64,000 nt of DNA from Phoenix dactylifera (Eukaryota; Streptophyta; Magnoliopsida; Arecales; Arecaceae): positions 17,239,646 to 17,303,645 of the forward strand of contig NC_052399.1 in NCBI RefSeq assembly GCF_009389715.1, in the 5' to 3' direction. The position numbers and the translations under genes were made by a program. The notes beneath the pieces were generated by a model, which was given only the letters and a program-made list of their open reading frames with translations, did no database searches and was not told where the DNA came from. This document shows positions 22,346 through 36,461 of the stretch, piece by piece (the first letter of the stretch is position 1; each line of letters begins with the position of its first letter).

Positions 22346-25300
22346 GAAGCTTGCAGTCGACCTTCTTTAAGCACCTTGGTCTACGGAAGCTAAATATTCA
22401 TAATGAGTTCATGCTATATATGGATTTTTTGTAAATTTAGGGAAATTGTAAAAATAAAGGTGAGGTTTTCACCAAAAAGCAGCTATGTGGCTACATAAGT
22501 GATAAATATCCAAGACATTAGTTATGATGTGACCATCAATAACACTATAAAGATGGTAATTGAAAATTGAAAATGACATGGAGCTTTTATGAGAAATTTC
22601 GTTCCAGACTGTCAGAGAAGCCCCAGCTCAATGCACCACCTTACCACTGCCACCACATAGAATTCTTCAACAAGTGTATTTCCCATGTCATCCACATAAA
22701 AACAGACAATATTATCATATTCTCTAGTAGATGGGATTTTATGCCTCATTGAGAATTCCAGTGGGCTTGTTAACCTTCAACAGTGAAATGCACTGAGAAG
22801 GGTAATGCATAATTGTTGCTGCTGCTTCTTCCATACTTTGAAGCTCTGGTGTAGGAAAAAGTTAAGAAACAAATCAGTGCAATAAAAAATTAGCATAAAA
22901 GTTTGGGGGGATTTTTCTTCAGCATATGAATTCCTCATAAGACAAATTTAAAACACGAGAAGTTGATGAGAACAACGAAGAAAAACATTCATGGATAAAC
23001 AATTAACGAAATTGTAGTTGTAAAATAAATGAGGCATTGATATAAAGAAAGCTGACATGGACTGGGATTCATGTGGTAAATTTGTGCATGAACACTCACA
23101 TGAACGAGAGAGCATTGTGAATTACCACATCGATTTCTCAGGACAAGAGTTCAGAGGGAGAGAAGTTCAGCTAACTATAAAATCCAAACAATAACAGTGA
23201 AATATACAGCACATATCCCTCCCTATAGAAATAAAAGAATTACCGATGAGATAGCTAATGTTGCATGATATAATCATCTTGTCATTAAAAAAGCAAAATT
23301 ATATTAAAGAAAGACCTCCAGTATGCTGGGAAAGGCCTCCAGTATGCGGGTCAAGATGTCGCCATATTGCTTTGTGCATCTACCACGTTTATCCCAAATG
23401 CCAAATCAGAAATCAGTCATTGCTACTGTTTTTCATGGGTATTCTGGCCAGCAACAAAACCACAAAATTGTAATTACTCTTCTCAATTAACTGATACATA
23501 CAACATCTTTTACTTGACGAGTAAGATGAGATTTATTCTATGACTTGAGTGCGAAAACAAATCACCTTCCTTCTGAACAGGAAAATGAACTCATACTTTA
23601 CAATTCATTGACTACCAGACAATATCATTTCATTAAGATTTCATCAATTGAAGAATAAAAAATTGCACCGGATATTGCAGAAATAAACTCAAAATGAGCA
23701 ACCACAATAGCAGTAAGCTACATACAGAAATTAAGGATTCTTATGGCCTATGGCATGAAGAGCAATCTAACCCTCTGGCACTAAAAGCAGATGTTTCCAT
23801 ACAAGAACTTGGAAGGCAATTACTTTGATAAAATGATCACAATAATACATCATACTTCCAAAAGACATTGCAAAAACTAATACAAGCAGGAAGGAACTTT
23901 CATTGGGGCATCAAGTAAGTTCTATTCTAGCAATGCAGCCATAGAAAAAGAGTAACTAGTATCAATTTTAACTAATAAGCTTCCAGACCATCTCATCATG
24001 GTCTACTTTTTAATAATATGCTAAACAATTCCAACATCTAGGAAGTTCTTTCTCGATATATAAGAGTGAAAATTCACCACGAAAGGCAACCATGTGCATA
24101 AACTGTTTCATGTTCTTGTTTTTTCCCAAATCGATAATAAATATAATGATTCACTTTTTGATGATAGAAGTCCTCTAACTCGGCCAGGGTAACAGATAGA
24201 TCTCAGGAAAAGATTGAAATTTTTACCATCAGAAACATTTTTCATTGCATGAAGAGTTCCTTCATTGTGCGGCCAAAAAATCATCCACCCTATTGGCTTC
24301 TTCTTTAACATGTTTATAGAACTACATTAAAATGGAACTTAACCACCTTATGAAATCAAGGTCGACCATTGCATGAAAACATACTAATAACCCCAAAAAT
24401 CTGAGTTAGCATGTAAAAACTATTGGTTATGGAGCGGTCTGCCCACCAGAAATGTGACCCTTCCCCCCCTGTACAGAAACTGACCCTAATTTTTCGAGAT
24501 TTTTCATCTATTTTTCATCGTTTCTTTTACTGCATAATGACTTCAGCTTCACTAGTGATCAGCAACAAGAAAAATGTTATCTTGTCTTCGTGCAAAAATC
24601 ACACCAAGAAAACCAAGAAACGAAACATTATCTACAATTTTGAAGAAATGAAGTTCTTAAAACGGCAAAATAATCGGAAAATAGCATCCAAGAATACCAA
24701 GAAAACCAACAAAAAAGCAAACATAATCATATATAAGCTTCCATATTTGCACAGTTTCTAGCAGCATCCACACTTGGAAAGCAGCAAAGATGAATTCTTG
24801 GGGTGTTTAAACCGAGTCGAACACCATTAAAGAACAGAAACAAGAAACTCAGCCAAGCAATTTCGAGTACAAAGCACAGAACTTCGCTAAAATGTAGACT
24901 TCAAGATAATCAAAGAACCTCAGTTTATGAAAAAAAAAAGGGCATTCGGGCATATTGTTTCATGCATTATACTCGTCCACTTCTCATGGGAGTTGGCCGT
25001 AATGGGCACCAGGGTTGAATAGAAAAGAGAAGAGAGAGTTCTTGGGAGGACAAGAACGCGGTACCAGGTCCGGAAGGTGAGGGCGTGGAGAGATTAGGGA
25101 CGCATCGCGCGAATGGATTGCATGCTCCCTCCCCTCTTCGGACACCCTTGAGAGCACTCTTATCCACAGACGTTGGGTGAAAGGGAGCACAAAAGCAAGG
25201 CCCGGAGAATAAGCCAGCCAAGAAAAAAAAAATGGAAAAAAAAAAGGTTTGGGTTGGGTGTTGGGCAGAGAGAATCCAAAACCCAACCGGAATATAATAT

Positions 25301-27503
25301 TATATTTTGGGTTGAATGAGAAAATTTTATACTATTAGAGTCTGTTTGGATAATTGAACAGAAAACTTCATTGGATTTGTAAATTAAACTAATATATATA
25401 GCAAGTTCATAGAATTACGAGTTAGATTAAGCTTATATTAATATCTTTAGAATGTGCCGCCCCAAATAATAAAAAAAAAAAAAATGTAATCATGCACAAT
25501 TAGGTTGAATTTCTTACGAGATTCTTATATCAGACTGCCTATTTTAGCATGACTTTATCAACCAAAATACCTTCCAGCCCAAATTTTATAGCAAAATAAA
25601 AAAAAAAAACTCCTATAGATCTTTTTATCTTCTTGTAGCTCAACAAATTTACGAGCTATGATTCAAGCTGGGATTTGGGCAGGGTCTTAGAATATATGAG
25701 CTGGACGGCCAACTAGACAAATTTATATAAAATTTGTAGCCTAATCTTCCCGAAATACCCAAATATATTGTAACTTATTAGTATAGTATATACAGGAAGG
25801 CAGAAAAAAGTTAGCCTACCTTAGTCCACTCCTATCCTACCCCTCATACCACATGACCATTTTCAATATATTAGCAAAACTTTAGGTCCAAACTTTATTT
25901 ATTCATTTTCTAGGTCAATGTTGGCGACACAAAGCCATCATGTAAGCTTCAGAACCGTTATGTGTTTATGGTGTATAGGACCCAAAGGGGTGCGATTGGG
26001 TGATATATTAACTCATGAAATGCTATATGGCATATGCTTGTTTCTTGTTGCCAGTCAAATTTAATTTCTTTCTCCTATAATGCCAGACTTTTTCTTTTGA
26101 GGTAAAAGAACTGATAAGTTAATGATTACTCAAGAATGAAATTGAATTCTTTTATTTCTCATGGAGAAGAAAATAAAATTTCCTCTTTTTTTGGTAATAA
26201 AATTGAAATTTCTTGAGCGCAATAGACTCAATGGGAATGGGTCAACAACAATTAAATTTAGTGCAAGACCAACGCAAGGAATATGTCAATATTTGACAAT
26301 TATTGAAAGAAAAATGCCCGAAATCTTCCCAATACTAATTCAACTCATGTTATTGGAGCGGATAGGGATAAAGTTGGTATCTTAATCTCTAATAATCTAT
26401 TGATCTACTATGTTTGACATAAAAAAAAAATGGCCTAACACCAAGGGAGGTTGCAAGGTAAATACACGATTTAAAATGGCATAATTTTGAATACAAGACC
26501 AGCGTCATGTCCAACCATTTTAACATGAAGATTCTAAAAGGATTAATAGATATGTAACTTAATTTTGCTCAACTTAAATATGATTAAGCCACCTTGTTTT
26601 TTTTTTTTTTTTTTTTTTGATAAGACGAACAGATCATACAAACCTAATATGAATACATCTAAGTTAATCAAAAAGGACAACTTACATAATAGTCCACAAA
26701 AAACTCTCTCAAATGCTCCATTATATAGGCGACAACCCAATCAGCTAGCCACCCTGCTTACTAAGTTGGATTTCTATAGAATAAGTTCGAGATAACAGAG
26801 CTTCCATTTCAGTTTAACCAATCATTTCGATCCAACTTGGCTGCAACCCATCGTCGGCCTTAGTTAACTCGCATTTAGCTTAATATAAAGTTGGGTTTGG
26901 TTAGGCTGGAAAATTTTTAGGAGCCATAGTTGGTAAGTCTGTGATATATAGATGTTGTGGTAGGAAGACTGTGTTGACGAATTAGTATATAAAATCAGCA
27001 ACCCATAAAATATAACGATAATAGAAAGTCAGGAAATTCATATAGAGCATGCATTTGATTTGCACAGAAGGCTAAGTGTAATGGTAAGTAGAACATGAAA
27101 AGTAGTGGCAAACATAAACCAAACTAATACATTTTTTACGTAGAAGACACAATAAAAACTTCCATCTCAAATCAAGTTCGTAAAGGAATTTTTCATAGAC
27201 TAAAATTGATGGTTGGAGGCAAGATCTTCTAAGTGTTTCATGGATTTTGACAGCCCAAGTTTAGACCAATGCTATGCACATGAGGTAAAGCCAATTGTTT
27301 CCAAAAGCTGCACAACCAGGTAGATGTCAAAGATATTGGTTTTTGGCGGGCCTGGTTGGGACATGCAAAAATAAGCAATTTAATGGAAATGAATCGATCA
27401 AATAGCCAGGTTTCATGTAAGTAATTAATAATAATGAGAAGGGAGAATGGAAAAAGTGTCACACAACATTGTTCTAACATCATTTTCGAACATCATTTTT
27501 TTT

Positions 27504-27557
<54 letters not shown>

Positions 27558-27977
27558 CAAACTAAACGAATTCTTTGTCGTCCCATGGTGAGGCCCATAC
27601 TCCAATGTCAATGTCAAGTAGGAAACAACGGAACAGCAATCAGCACCGTGGGCTACCAAGTTGCTTCACTTGGTCTCACGAACGAGGCCCACAAAAGAGC
27701 GTTAGGCAGTTGCTATCCGGGCCCAGGCGCGCAGCCAATAAAAGCGAGCATCAATTCAATGATCATGAGAAGCGAGAACACGGCTGATGAGGTATTAGAA
27801 CTTAGAAGCGGTGTGGTTTGTTTTGACTCCTCTCCCAAAAATTGGTGCGATCCTCTTCCTCGAATAAAGGAACCTTGGCTCTCCGACCTATCCCCATCGG
27901 AGCCCAACCAATATCCCTCCCTTCTCTCTCTCTCCCTCGCTTTCTTCCTCCCCGCGCCCCCCGCCCTCCTTCCCCGA
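22346..27977. other. Intergenic region between divergent PPR and Mpv17-family genes
   Basis: About 5.6 kb with no recognised coding exon. At 24990-25290 a CT-rich, GC-elevated stretch on the minus strand looks like a distal 5' UTR or promoter, possibly a spliced leader exon of the PPR gene, but no donor can be fixed. A poly-T run (26597-26618) may mark the tail of a retroposed element. Just before the Mpv17-family ATG, 27880-27977 is CT-rich as expected for a plant 5' UTR. Confidence 0.45.
27507..27555. repeat. (TA)n microsatellite
   Basis: About 24 uninterrupted TA units, about 420 bp upstream of the Mpv17-family start codon. Confidence 0.95.
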
Positions 27978-30900
27978 ATGTTGAAGCTATGGAGATGGTA
28001 CCAGAATTGCCTCGCCGTGCATCCGGTGAAGACTCAGGTAATCAGCTCCGGAATCCTCTGGGGTTTGGGAGACGTCGGAGCTCAGGCCGTCACCCATCGG
28101 ACCCAAAGAAAACATCCTCAGCTCACAGTAATCACCGATCAAGAAAACCCCTATTCTTTCTTTTCTTTCTTTCTCCTCCGATTTTTTTTTTTTAATGGTT
28201 CTGCTTTGGATGGATGCTGCCCTATTCTTCTTCTAATGTATAGATGTGATTTTAGTTCTTGGTATGTTCTTGATTCGTTTCTTTTTTCGATGCGTGCATA
28301 TTCCTTTTGATACGATTCTTCAATTTTTTTTCTTCTTGGGATACTTGCACTTCTTCTTAGATATCAAATCAGCACATTATCTTCTGTGATTTCTTTTTGA
28401 AGGGAACAGAGAAAAAAGCAGTAGTAGTATGAAGATGGATGTGCGGAAGAAGATACACATTGTTTATAGGTTGAATGAACAATATATCGGATATAAAGAA
28501 ATCTGAAAATTATGCGAAGAGAGGGAATGTGAACTGCTGCCTCTTGATGTTTGTTCAACATTGTGCTATCACTATCGTGGTACTAAGTTCTTGATAGGTG
28601 GTAATGCGCTGTTTTTCTTGATCTGTATCCACAAATTGTAGATGTTTAGTTGTCTACACTGTAAAGATTTGTCATGGCAACTTGGGTTACTTAGGCTGAA
28701 GAGCCATCATATCTCGTTATACAGGCTATCGAGATAACTTTTAGAAATTTCCCTTTTAAGATAATATGGTTTCTTTAGAAGCAACATTGAAGTTTTGTTT
28801 AGGATTGAGTTCAAGCGTTCAAAGAGGGTATAGATCCCTAAATAGATGATTCTGACTGCTAAGATCTGAGCTATAACGCTTATAGTAGATGGTTGGGGTT
28901 GAAGATGGCATAAGTTTTATTACAGAACATTTCAGTAGGAAACACAGAAATTGGCTGGATTCAAATATTAACCTTTAAAACATAAATATTAACTCTGCTG
29001 TAATCCTTTTACTCAGCAAATGGTCTGCTTCAAAGATGGAGAAATATTCCAATTGCTGCTCAAGAATAGGGCTGAAGTGGAATACTCATGATAAAAAAAG
29101 ATAGAGTTAACATCTCTTGCCGACATGGCGGACATATTCACAACTAAGAAAAGAAAAATGTTGGATTCACATTTGAGCACGTTATATGTGTGGCAAATGA
29201 AGCAACAAATTCCATGGCTAAATAACGGGTAGTGAGGATGCATCTCATTTGCTATGAGTATAACTATCTTCATCTATAAAGCTAACCATGAGAAATCTTT
29301 GGAATATCGTAGAAGAGGGCCTTATCATTCCAATATTGAGGGAAACTTTTGAGAATGATCAATCTACATATCATTTTGAAGGAAATAATTCAATAAAACA
29401 TATAAGGTGATGTGGCTACCGTCGTAATGTAGAGAACCCGTAGCATGTGCATTCTATATGCAAGCAATGTCATATACATTTATCGACACTCCAACATGAA
29501 AGTCACCATCCTCCCCCCAAAAAAGACCTTAAGTATTCCATAACTTCAAAAATTGGAACTTAAAAGAAAGTGGCTGCTTAATCATATAATAAGCATATGA
29601 AATTTTTGGCCAATAAAGGCAAATTCGAACATTTTTATAGTTCAGCCTTAACTTTTAAAGAGTATCATTTTTCAATTGGGTTTTAAGACAAAGTGAATTA
29701 TATTAAAGTCCTTACGCCCTTAAACCTCTAGTTTGCATCGGTAGACTAGGAGCTGATTAGTTTATTTCTCTAGAATATATGTCAGAAGTCAGTAGAGAAT
29801 CTTTAGATGAGGAGCTAGGATTGAGCTGTTATCATTATTTTTTGCCCAGGCATGCATGTGTGTCTATATGTTTATTTTTCTTTTTTCTCTTTTGATTTTA
29901 TATAAACTATATTTAGTTTGATGATCTCATGTGACAGACGTTAAGTTTATAAGCAAAGGTCCCAATGATATGTTGAACCATCAACTTCAAGCAAAAAAAT
30001 ATTCTTCCATTTCCTCCTCCTTATTGTTCCAGCTCCCTTGTTCCAACTTCTGAGGCCTGAGCTTGGCTATTCCATTAGTAGAGAACCAAGTTTACAAAAT
30101 CTGGTTGGATGATCTACGAATTGTCTGTCAAATCTGATGGTGTCTCATGGGGTGAACTCACTGTATCCATTCAGTTGGAGCATGCTCAATCCATGAGTTT
30201 TATTAGAAGAACATCTCCACTTCATCCGTCCAGCTCTAATTTGTCATATATTTCTTCATCCATCTTACTCTTCTGTTGTATAACAGATCCAGGATGGCAA
30301 AACCAATCACATTATGGTATCTCTTTATCATCACTCTTTGATTTGGGCCTCATTTTTGTTTCTATTTGGGATTACTTTATATTTGTTCCTCCTCTTCTCT
30401 AAATGTTATTAGCTCATTGGAGATATTGCTAAGCTATACCTTCAATCTTATAATTTCATTTTCCTTCGGGCAATTTTACCTTATATAAGGAATATAGGTT
30501 GATGGTGATGGTTGAATGAGGATGGTGATATAGGCATGATTAACAAAATTTGTAATGAAATTCAGAAATAATTTGTTATGATTTGTAATTTATCAAAATT
30601 CATAAATAAAACATATCAAAATTGTGAAGTTCAAGGTGTTGTATGGTATCATCATTAATGAATCTTATCCCAAATATTAATTATTATTATTTTAAAAATT
30701 TAAACTTGAGTTTCCAAATCTATTCTAGCGAAGGGCTTAGTCCTCTCGTCAATGATGATTTTTTCTAAATTTCCCTTGCAATTTTTGTCCATCCTGTCTT
30801 TAGTTTTTCTCTCTTTCTTGCTGGCTATTCCACAAGAATCTCAAATACCATACTTTGACTAGTCCTCTTAGCTCACTGTTCCATCCTGAAATTCCCCCAC

Positions 30901-33900
30901 AACTACTTCTCCATCAACATGTCCTCTTTTGTCACATCGATAATTCCTCTGATATTCTATAACTACTTCCATTCCCCATTGCATTGACCTTCTGTCTGTG
31001 GAACCTCATTATTGGCCGACATATTCTAGTTGACATGATTTTTAATCCTTACTATTGTCTTGAAATTCTAATTTTTGTTGTATAGGCATTGTCCTGGCTC
31101 CCTTTTCCCCCTATGCTCTGCCAGCACAGGCCTACCATGCTTCACGCCTGCAGTGTTTTTGCCAGACGGTCATAGCCACACAACTCAAAAGCACCTCTTT
31201 GCTGTAAACTTGTCAGATAGTTCAACCCAATTGCTTTTGTATGATGATTCTAATCACGAACTGAGGTAGCTCTTGGCCACCAACTCTTGTTGGGCCCTCT
31301 TTAATCATTTACTTCCCAGAGTTGCAAGATGTCTAACAGTTGTCCTGAATGCAGATACCATGTATTAGTTCAGACCTGTGAATTGATAGTTTCGTGATTT
31401 CTGAGTTAGGAAGCTTATTATGTAGTACCATAGTGACATTGATCGGTCATGGCTTATTTGAAAATTTATCTGGTTGATATGATGATAACATTGTGTCTTA
31501 TCAGCATCAGGAAGATAAGGAGTTCAAAATCAATTGGAAAAGGGTGGCTATCACAAGTATGTTTGGATTTGCATTTGTTGGACCGGTTGGCCACTATTGG
31601 TAAGTAATCTTATACTATCTGATATTTGCATATCTAGCTTTACATTATAGCATGGCGTAGATTGTATATTTTTGTCTTGAATGACACATTTCTTGATTGA
31701 AATTGTTTCTGAAATTTGTAAGCTGAACACATCTAGAAGATTATATGCAGGCAAAATGAGCAAATTTGGTCTTTTCATGCAAGAAAAGTTCATAAATTTT
31801 GGAATTAATTTAAAATTTCTGCTCAAGTTGCCAACTGTCTGATTACATGTAATGCATGATGTGCAAACAACAGACTCTGGCATATGAAATGTTATGAAAA
31901 GCTTTTTTAAAGAAAATTTTTAAATGTAGACCTTGTCATAATATTTTATTTTGGGAATGCAATAAGCTAAGAGCCAGCATTCGTACTATCTCCAGTTGCA
32001 TCCTTAAGGAGCTTAAATATCATTGTCAGACTCTATTGCTGCTGTCCAGCATATTCTATCTCATATGAAGTAGTTATTTAATATTTAAGTTTTGGGGTAT
32101 AAAATCTGAAGGCAACTTAGTGGTTGGTTGGAGAAATGAAAGTTGGAGAGAGAGTAATACAGCACAAATAATGATCATCTATATAAATGTCTGATCAACC
32201 ATGTCAAAGTCATTGATGTTTAAAGTCTTCAAAAGTTGTTAATGCTGTTTACCAGTCAAGTAGAAAGGTAGAAGTGCATCACACACACACACACATACAT
32301 ATATATGTATACACACAAACACATATAGATACATATATGTATATACATGTAGTTACATACATACACACACACACATATAGATAGACACATACACACACAT
32401 ATACATACATACATCCATACATGCATGCATGCATGCATGCATATATATGGGGAAATGGTAGACACACAAGAATCAAAATCTCATGCTTAAGATCATGGTG
32501 GTTTGAGTCTTTTTCAAGAAATAATATTGAGAAAAATGCTCATTGAATGAGCAATTCAGTTTTCAATATTAATATACCGAGTATCTTATCAAGTATTCCG
32601 CACTTCGAGTTCTATATGAGCAAATCTTTATTGTTTCTTCATAACATGAGAATTTATGTCGAAATAGTCGTACGAAACAAAGATCATTTTTTATTTGATC
32701 TTGGGAGCTTGTGGTTTCATGTTCTATTTCACTCACTAATGGGGGTTCTTTTCACCTTTTACTCATGGAACTATTTTGTTATCAGTCGCCTAGGAGTATT
32801 TAGCCTTGCAAGGTGGTCCTTGCTGATTCACATGGGATTCCACGTGCCCCATGCTACTCGGGGTTAGAGTGAAAGTTAATGATGGTTTGAGCTACTAGAC
32901 TTTTGCCATCTAAGGTGCATCATTCCACAGCTTTGCCTAGCAGCACGACACTTGTGATGCTCACCCATAATCCCATTTTCACTGTTTAGGCTGCTTCCAT
33001 TTCTCTGGCCGCTACTATGGGAATCGCTTGGGCACTAATTGATTGAAACTTTAGCATAGGCTAAGGAACACATACCTTTGGCTCATTTAATTCGATGAAG
33101 CGATAAGCTAGTGGCTTTTTGCATGTGGAAGCAAGATTTGTTGGATAAGCACTTTTCTATAGGTTATATATACACTTATCCAGCTTTCTTAGTTACCTAT
33201 GCAGCTTTCTCAGTTACCTTTATATACATACATACATATATATATGTATAATTATGCTTATCAAATTGTTATTCTTCCAGTGCTACCGTTCATCTCAAAG
33301 CCATGCTTGTTTTGGAACAAGCTTAAATTCCAAAGGAATACTTACTTGTGTAGTTCTAAAGGCTCGAGAATTTGGATTCCTTAACTAAATTGTCAATTGT
33401 TTTCTGCTCGAATCTTACTGTGAAAATTGAGCAATAGCTTATTGTAAAGCAGCAAATTGCAAAGCCAGCTGCCAACTAAACTTACATATAGCTTGTTTGA
33501 TTGCCAATTCTAATTCTGTCTTCTCCTGCTATGCTTTCTATTCATACATCTTTTTGTTTCCATGAGAAAAATCTGTGACTAAATTTTATTGAGGAAAGTT
33601 GTTTTGTCAAATTAAAATGAAAGGTCAGATGTTTTGACAGGAACAGGCTCGAAGATCTTGCCATATACAATTTTGTTGCAATTTTTTTTAACTGCTTTGC
33701 TTTCTTTATATAGGTATGAATACTTGGACCGTTACATTCGAGTTCGACTTCAACTGCAACCTAAATCATTAAAATTTGTTGCTGCAAAAGTTGCTGCAGA
33801 TGGGCTTCTCTTTGGGCCTTTGGATCTACTGATCTTTTTCTCATACATGGGGTTTGCCAGTGGCAGGAGTGCAGACCAGGTGAAAGAAGATGTGAAGAGG

Positions 33901-34119
33901 GATTTCCTTCCAGCTCTTATTGTTGGGGGAGGAGTTTGGCCATTTGTCCAAGTTGCAAACTTCAGATTTGTTCCAGTCAGGTACCAACTTCTATATGTAA
34001 ATTTCTTTTGCCTGTTGGACAGCTCCTTCTTGTCTTGGATTGAACAGCAAGGTGATGCTCCATGGAAGCAGTGGTTTTCATCAATTGGTACCTTGGAAAA
34101 GCAGAAAGGTCAGGCGTGA
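27978..34119 (+). CDS. Mpv17/PMP22 (SYM1-like) family membrane protein
   Basis: Three exons: 27978-28127, 31505-31599 and 33714-34119, giving 216 residues with all phases closed. The protein starts MLKLWRWYQNCLAVHPVKTQ and then VISSGILWGLGDVGAQAV, the family's N-terminal segment, with VGPVGHYWYEYLDR at the exon 2/3 joint. Near the C-terminus is the signature WPFVQVANFRFVP (157-169), then RYQLLYVNFFCLLDSSFLSW. Four hydrophobic stretches are expected. Members sit in the mitochondrial inner membrane, peroxisome or other organelle membranes; the compartment is not evident here. Exon 2 has two possible acceptors six bases apart (CAGCATCAG at about 31502-31510), which would add or remove two residues. 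Intron 1 is 3.4 kb. Intron 2 is 2.1 kb and carries a plastid 23S rRNA fragment and a large microsatellite. Confidence 0.92.
32279..32449. repeat. Compound microsatellite (CA/TACA/GCAT)
   Basis: Alternating AC, ATAC and TATA runs end in a (GCAT)n stretch. It lies in intron 2 of the Mpv17-family gene. The Cys-rich open frames read from it on the minus strand are artefacts of the repeat. Confidence 0.9.
32701..33029 (-). repeat. Nuclear plastid DNA insertion: decayed 23S rRNA fragment
   Basis: Read on the minus strand, this stretch follows the 5' third of plastid 23S rRNA. AAGCGATTCCCATAGTAGCG is followed by GCAGCCTAAAC, GTCGTGCTGCTAGGC, CCCGAGTAGCATGGGGCACG, TCAGCAAGGACCACCTTGCA, AGGCTAAATACTCC, GAAAAGAACCCCCAT and GTGAAATAGAACATGAAACC, in the correct order and spacing. 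Differences are mostly G to A or C to T on that strand, plus small changes, as expected for methylated, unselected organellar DNA in the nucleus. It is not a working rRNA gene. Similarity stops abruptly near both coordinates. Confidence 0.88.
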
Positions 34120-35540
34120 CGATTTAGTCTGATGTTTGAATTTCTAATAGTCAGCCTACCTTTTATTCCAATCAAAATGCAAATTCATGTAGAGATTCAT
34201 GTATATTTTTAACAAATACTGAGGAGAAAATTTGGGGATCAGAAATTTGGCTTTTCTTTTTTATCAAAATAATTCTGAGTTGATCATTTGCTTAAATGAA
34301 GGTCTGGACCCTTCAAAGTTGCACTTTATTGATGATCTGCATCCTGAATGATGAATTGCATATCAAGCAAATCTTTGTAAATCTGATGCTGTGGTTGTGG
34401 CTTTTCTTCGAAGTTATATTTTCTCTAGTGATCTGAATTATGGATGAAATAAAGCATTTATCAGTTTCATTGCAATTGAAGTGCTGAGATAGGTCTTAAT
34501 GTTGAATTGTAGATGATTCAGCAAACTGATGCATTGTAGGTCTTAGGTCTATTGCTAGTTTTTAAAAAGTGCAGGGCACTCAACAACTCTTCTTGCAAAG
34601 CTTCCCTGCAGGCCATATGAGTTATAGACAGAAGAAAGAAGAGAGGCCCACTGTAAATAAAATCTAGACAATGAACATTTCAAATTTCCTAATTTAAAGG
34701 ACCAGGATTATGGATTCTTCAGAAGAGCTAATACCTCTTTCAATTCAAACATTTCTATAGTGAGATGCAGCTAATATATCAGCATAGCCTCCTATAGGCA
34801 TTTGGAACTAGAAACATTTTATTCATTTAGTTTATTTGAAACCAGATCCATCTATTGTAGTTGACTTTCTATCACTTTTAATTATCAAGCTTCAATGATA
34901 TATGGCAACTGCAAACCACAGAGGAACATTGGATTGGTGTCGCAATTATTCCTTAACTCTTTTTTCTTTTCTTTTTTTTTTTTGGTGGACGGAGCAATAA
35001 CTAAAGAAATTCATTAATTAAAACTCATAAAAATAACTGACCTAGCATGTTTTTCCTCCAAATCAATTAACCTCTATTTTTATAAGTTTTTTTTTTTTCG
35101 GATCCGACTAAACTAATATTCAAGGATAATTCATATTTCAAAGACTTAAGTGAAGTCATCAAGTATAGAACTCCGGAAAGTCAAAGACCGAGATGAATGG
35201 GGATGATCTTGTATAGTTTTTCCAATATCTTAAAAAAATATAAGCTAGGATATTTAATTTTCAACTGATATGATAGATTCAGAATTAAAAATTATTTTAG
35301 ATATTAATTTAAAAATTTATTAATTATAAATTTTCTTTAAGGAAGTCGATAGACGATTGAAAAGTATCAATTTATGTTTGTTTGTATATCAGTTGTTTAT
35401 ATCAGGCGAGATACTAGGGCCACGATTTATATTTATACCAGGAGGTGCCCGATACCGATACAAATCGATGTCGCAGAGCAGACGAAAACCTTCCGGCGCA
35501 GACCCGTTTACGGCAGGCAGCGGAACCGCACGGACCAGCG
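34120..35540. other. Intergenic region between Mpv17-family gene and BET5-like locus
   Basis: The first few hundred bases are presumably the 3' UTR of the Mpv17-family gene. Poly-T tracts at about 34970-34985 and 35088-35100, each followed by AT-rich DNA, hint at small retroposed fragments, but I cannot name one. No coding exon is seen. Confidence 0.45.
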
Positions 35541-36461
35541 ATGCAATTTTTCGGCGGGTTGTCGGCGGCGGAGATCGGCCCATCGTCGGCGCCACCGCCG
35601 GGGACGGCGATGGGCCTGTCCGGGAACAACTCGAACATGCTGTACATGTTCAACAGGAGCGGGTGTCTGGTCGCCCAGCGGGACATGAAGCTCATGTTCG
35701 GTCTCCCCTTCTCCCTCCGCTCCTTCACCGCTAAGATGGGATCCCACCAGGTTCCGATTCCCTTATTCCCCCCGATCCCCTCTTTACTCTTTCTCTTTTG
35801 ATCGGAGCCCTAATAAACCATCTCTTTTCCTTTCTTTTGGAGCAGCGTCGATAAAGGAATTCTTGGGGTGCCTCTGCTCCTGGGACAAGGTTGCTCCTTC
35901 CACAGCTTCCGCACCAACACCTATAAGCTAAGCTTCATGGAGTGCCCCTCCGGGATTAAGGTCAGTTGTCCTGTAACCTCCTTTTATGTTTAATCTGATC
36001 GAAATTATTCAATTAGATTGGACAATTTCTGTTTAGCCTGTTACAAAGTGTCGGCATTTGAGGAATATGCATATGGTTTTAGTTGCCACTTTCAGGAACT
36101 ACTGGAATTGATAATACTTTAATGATTAATCTTTATGCATTATTGACCTTTTAATCAGGCAGCATTGGCTATAAATATACAAGGTGTTCTACAGACAATA
36201 ACTGCAAATACACTAGAATGCATGACTTGTTCCGTGTTAAGCAAGATGAAAAGGCCACATTATGGTGTTGATGATGGGGGAATAGTTTTGCATAACAAAG
36301 CATTTTTACTTGGTGATTAAAACAGAAAATTTTAAGAAAGTAAATTCTGCAGTTGTGTTAAATGGGCTACAGAGTTGCCGGCAGCTCTTCCCAAATAGTG
36401 CTAACCCCACAAATCCTAGTGAAGGCGGGGGTAGAACCCAGTTCACTTGACAGAACACCAA

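Noticed and set aside
27447-28310. A 287-codon reading of the Mpv17-family first exon starting upstream
   Set aside because: The upstream part reads through the TA microsatellite and the downstream part through the intron. The conserved N-terminus begins at ATG 27978 and the donor is at 28128.
32256-32476. Cys/Tyr/Met-rich small proteins on the minus strand
   Set aside because: They are translations of the compound CA/TACA/GCAT microsatellite.
32701-33029. A functional rRNA gene
   Set aside because: Only a fragment of 23S rRNA with many substitutions, inside an intron of a protein-coding gene.
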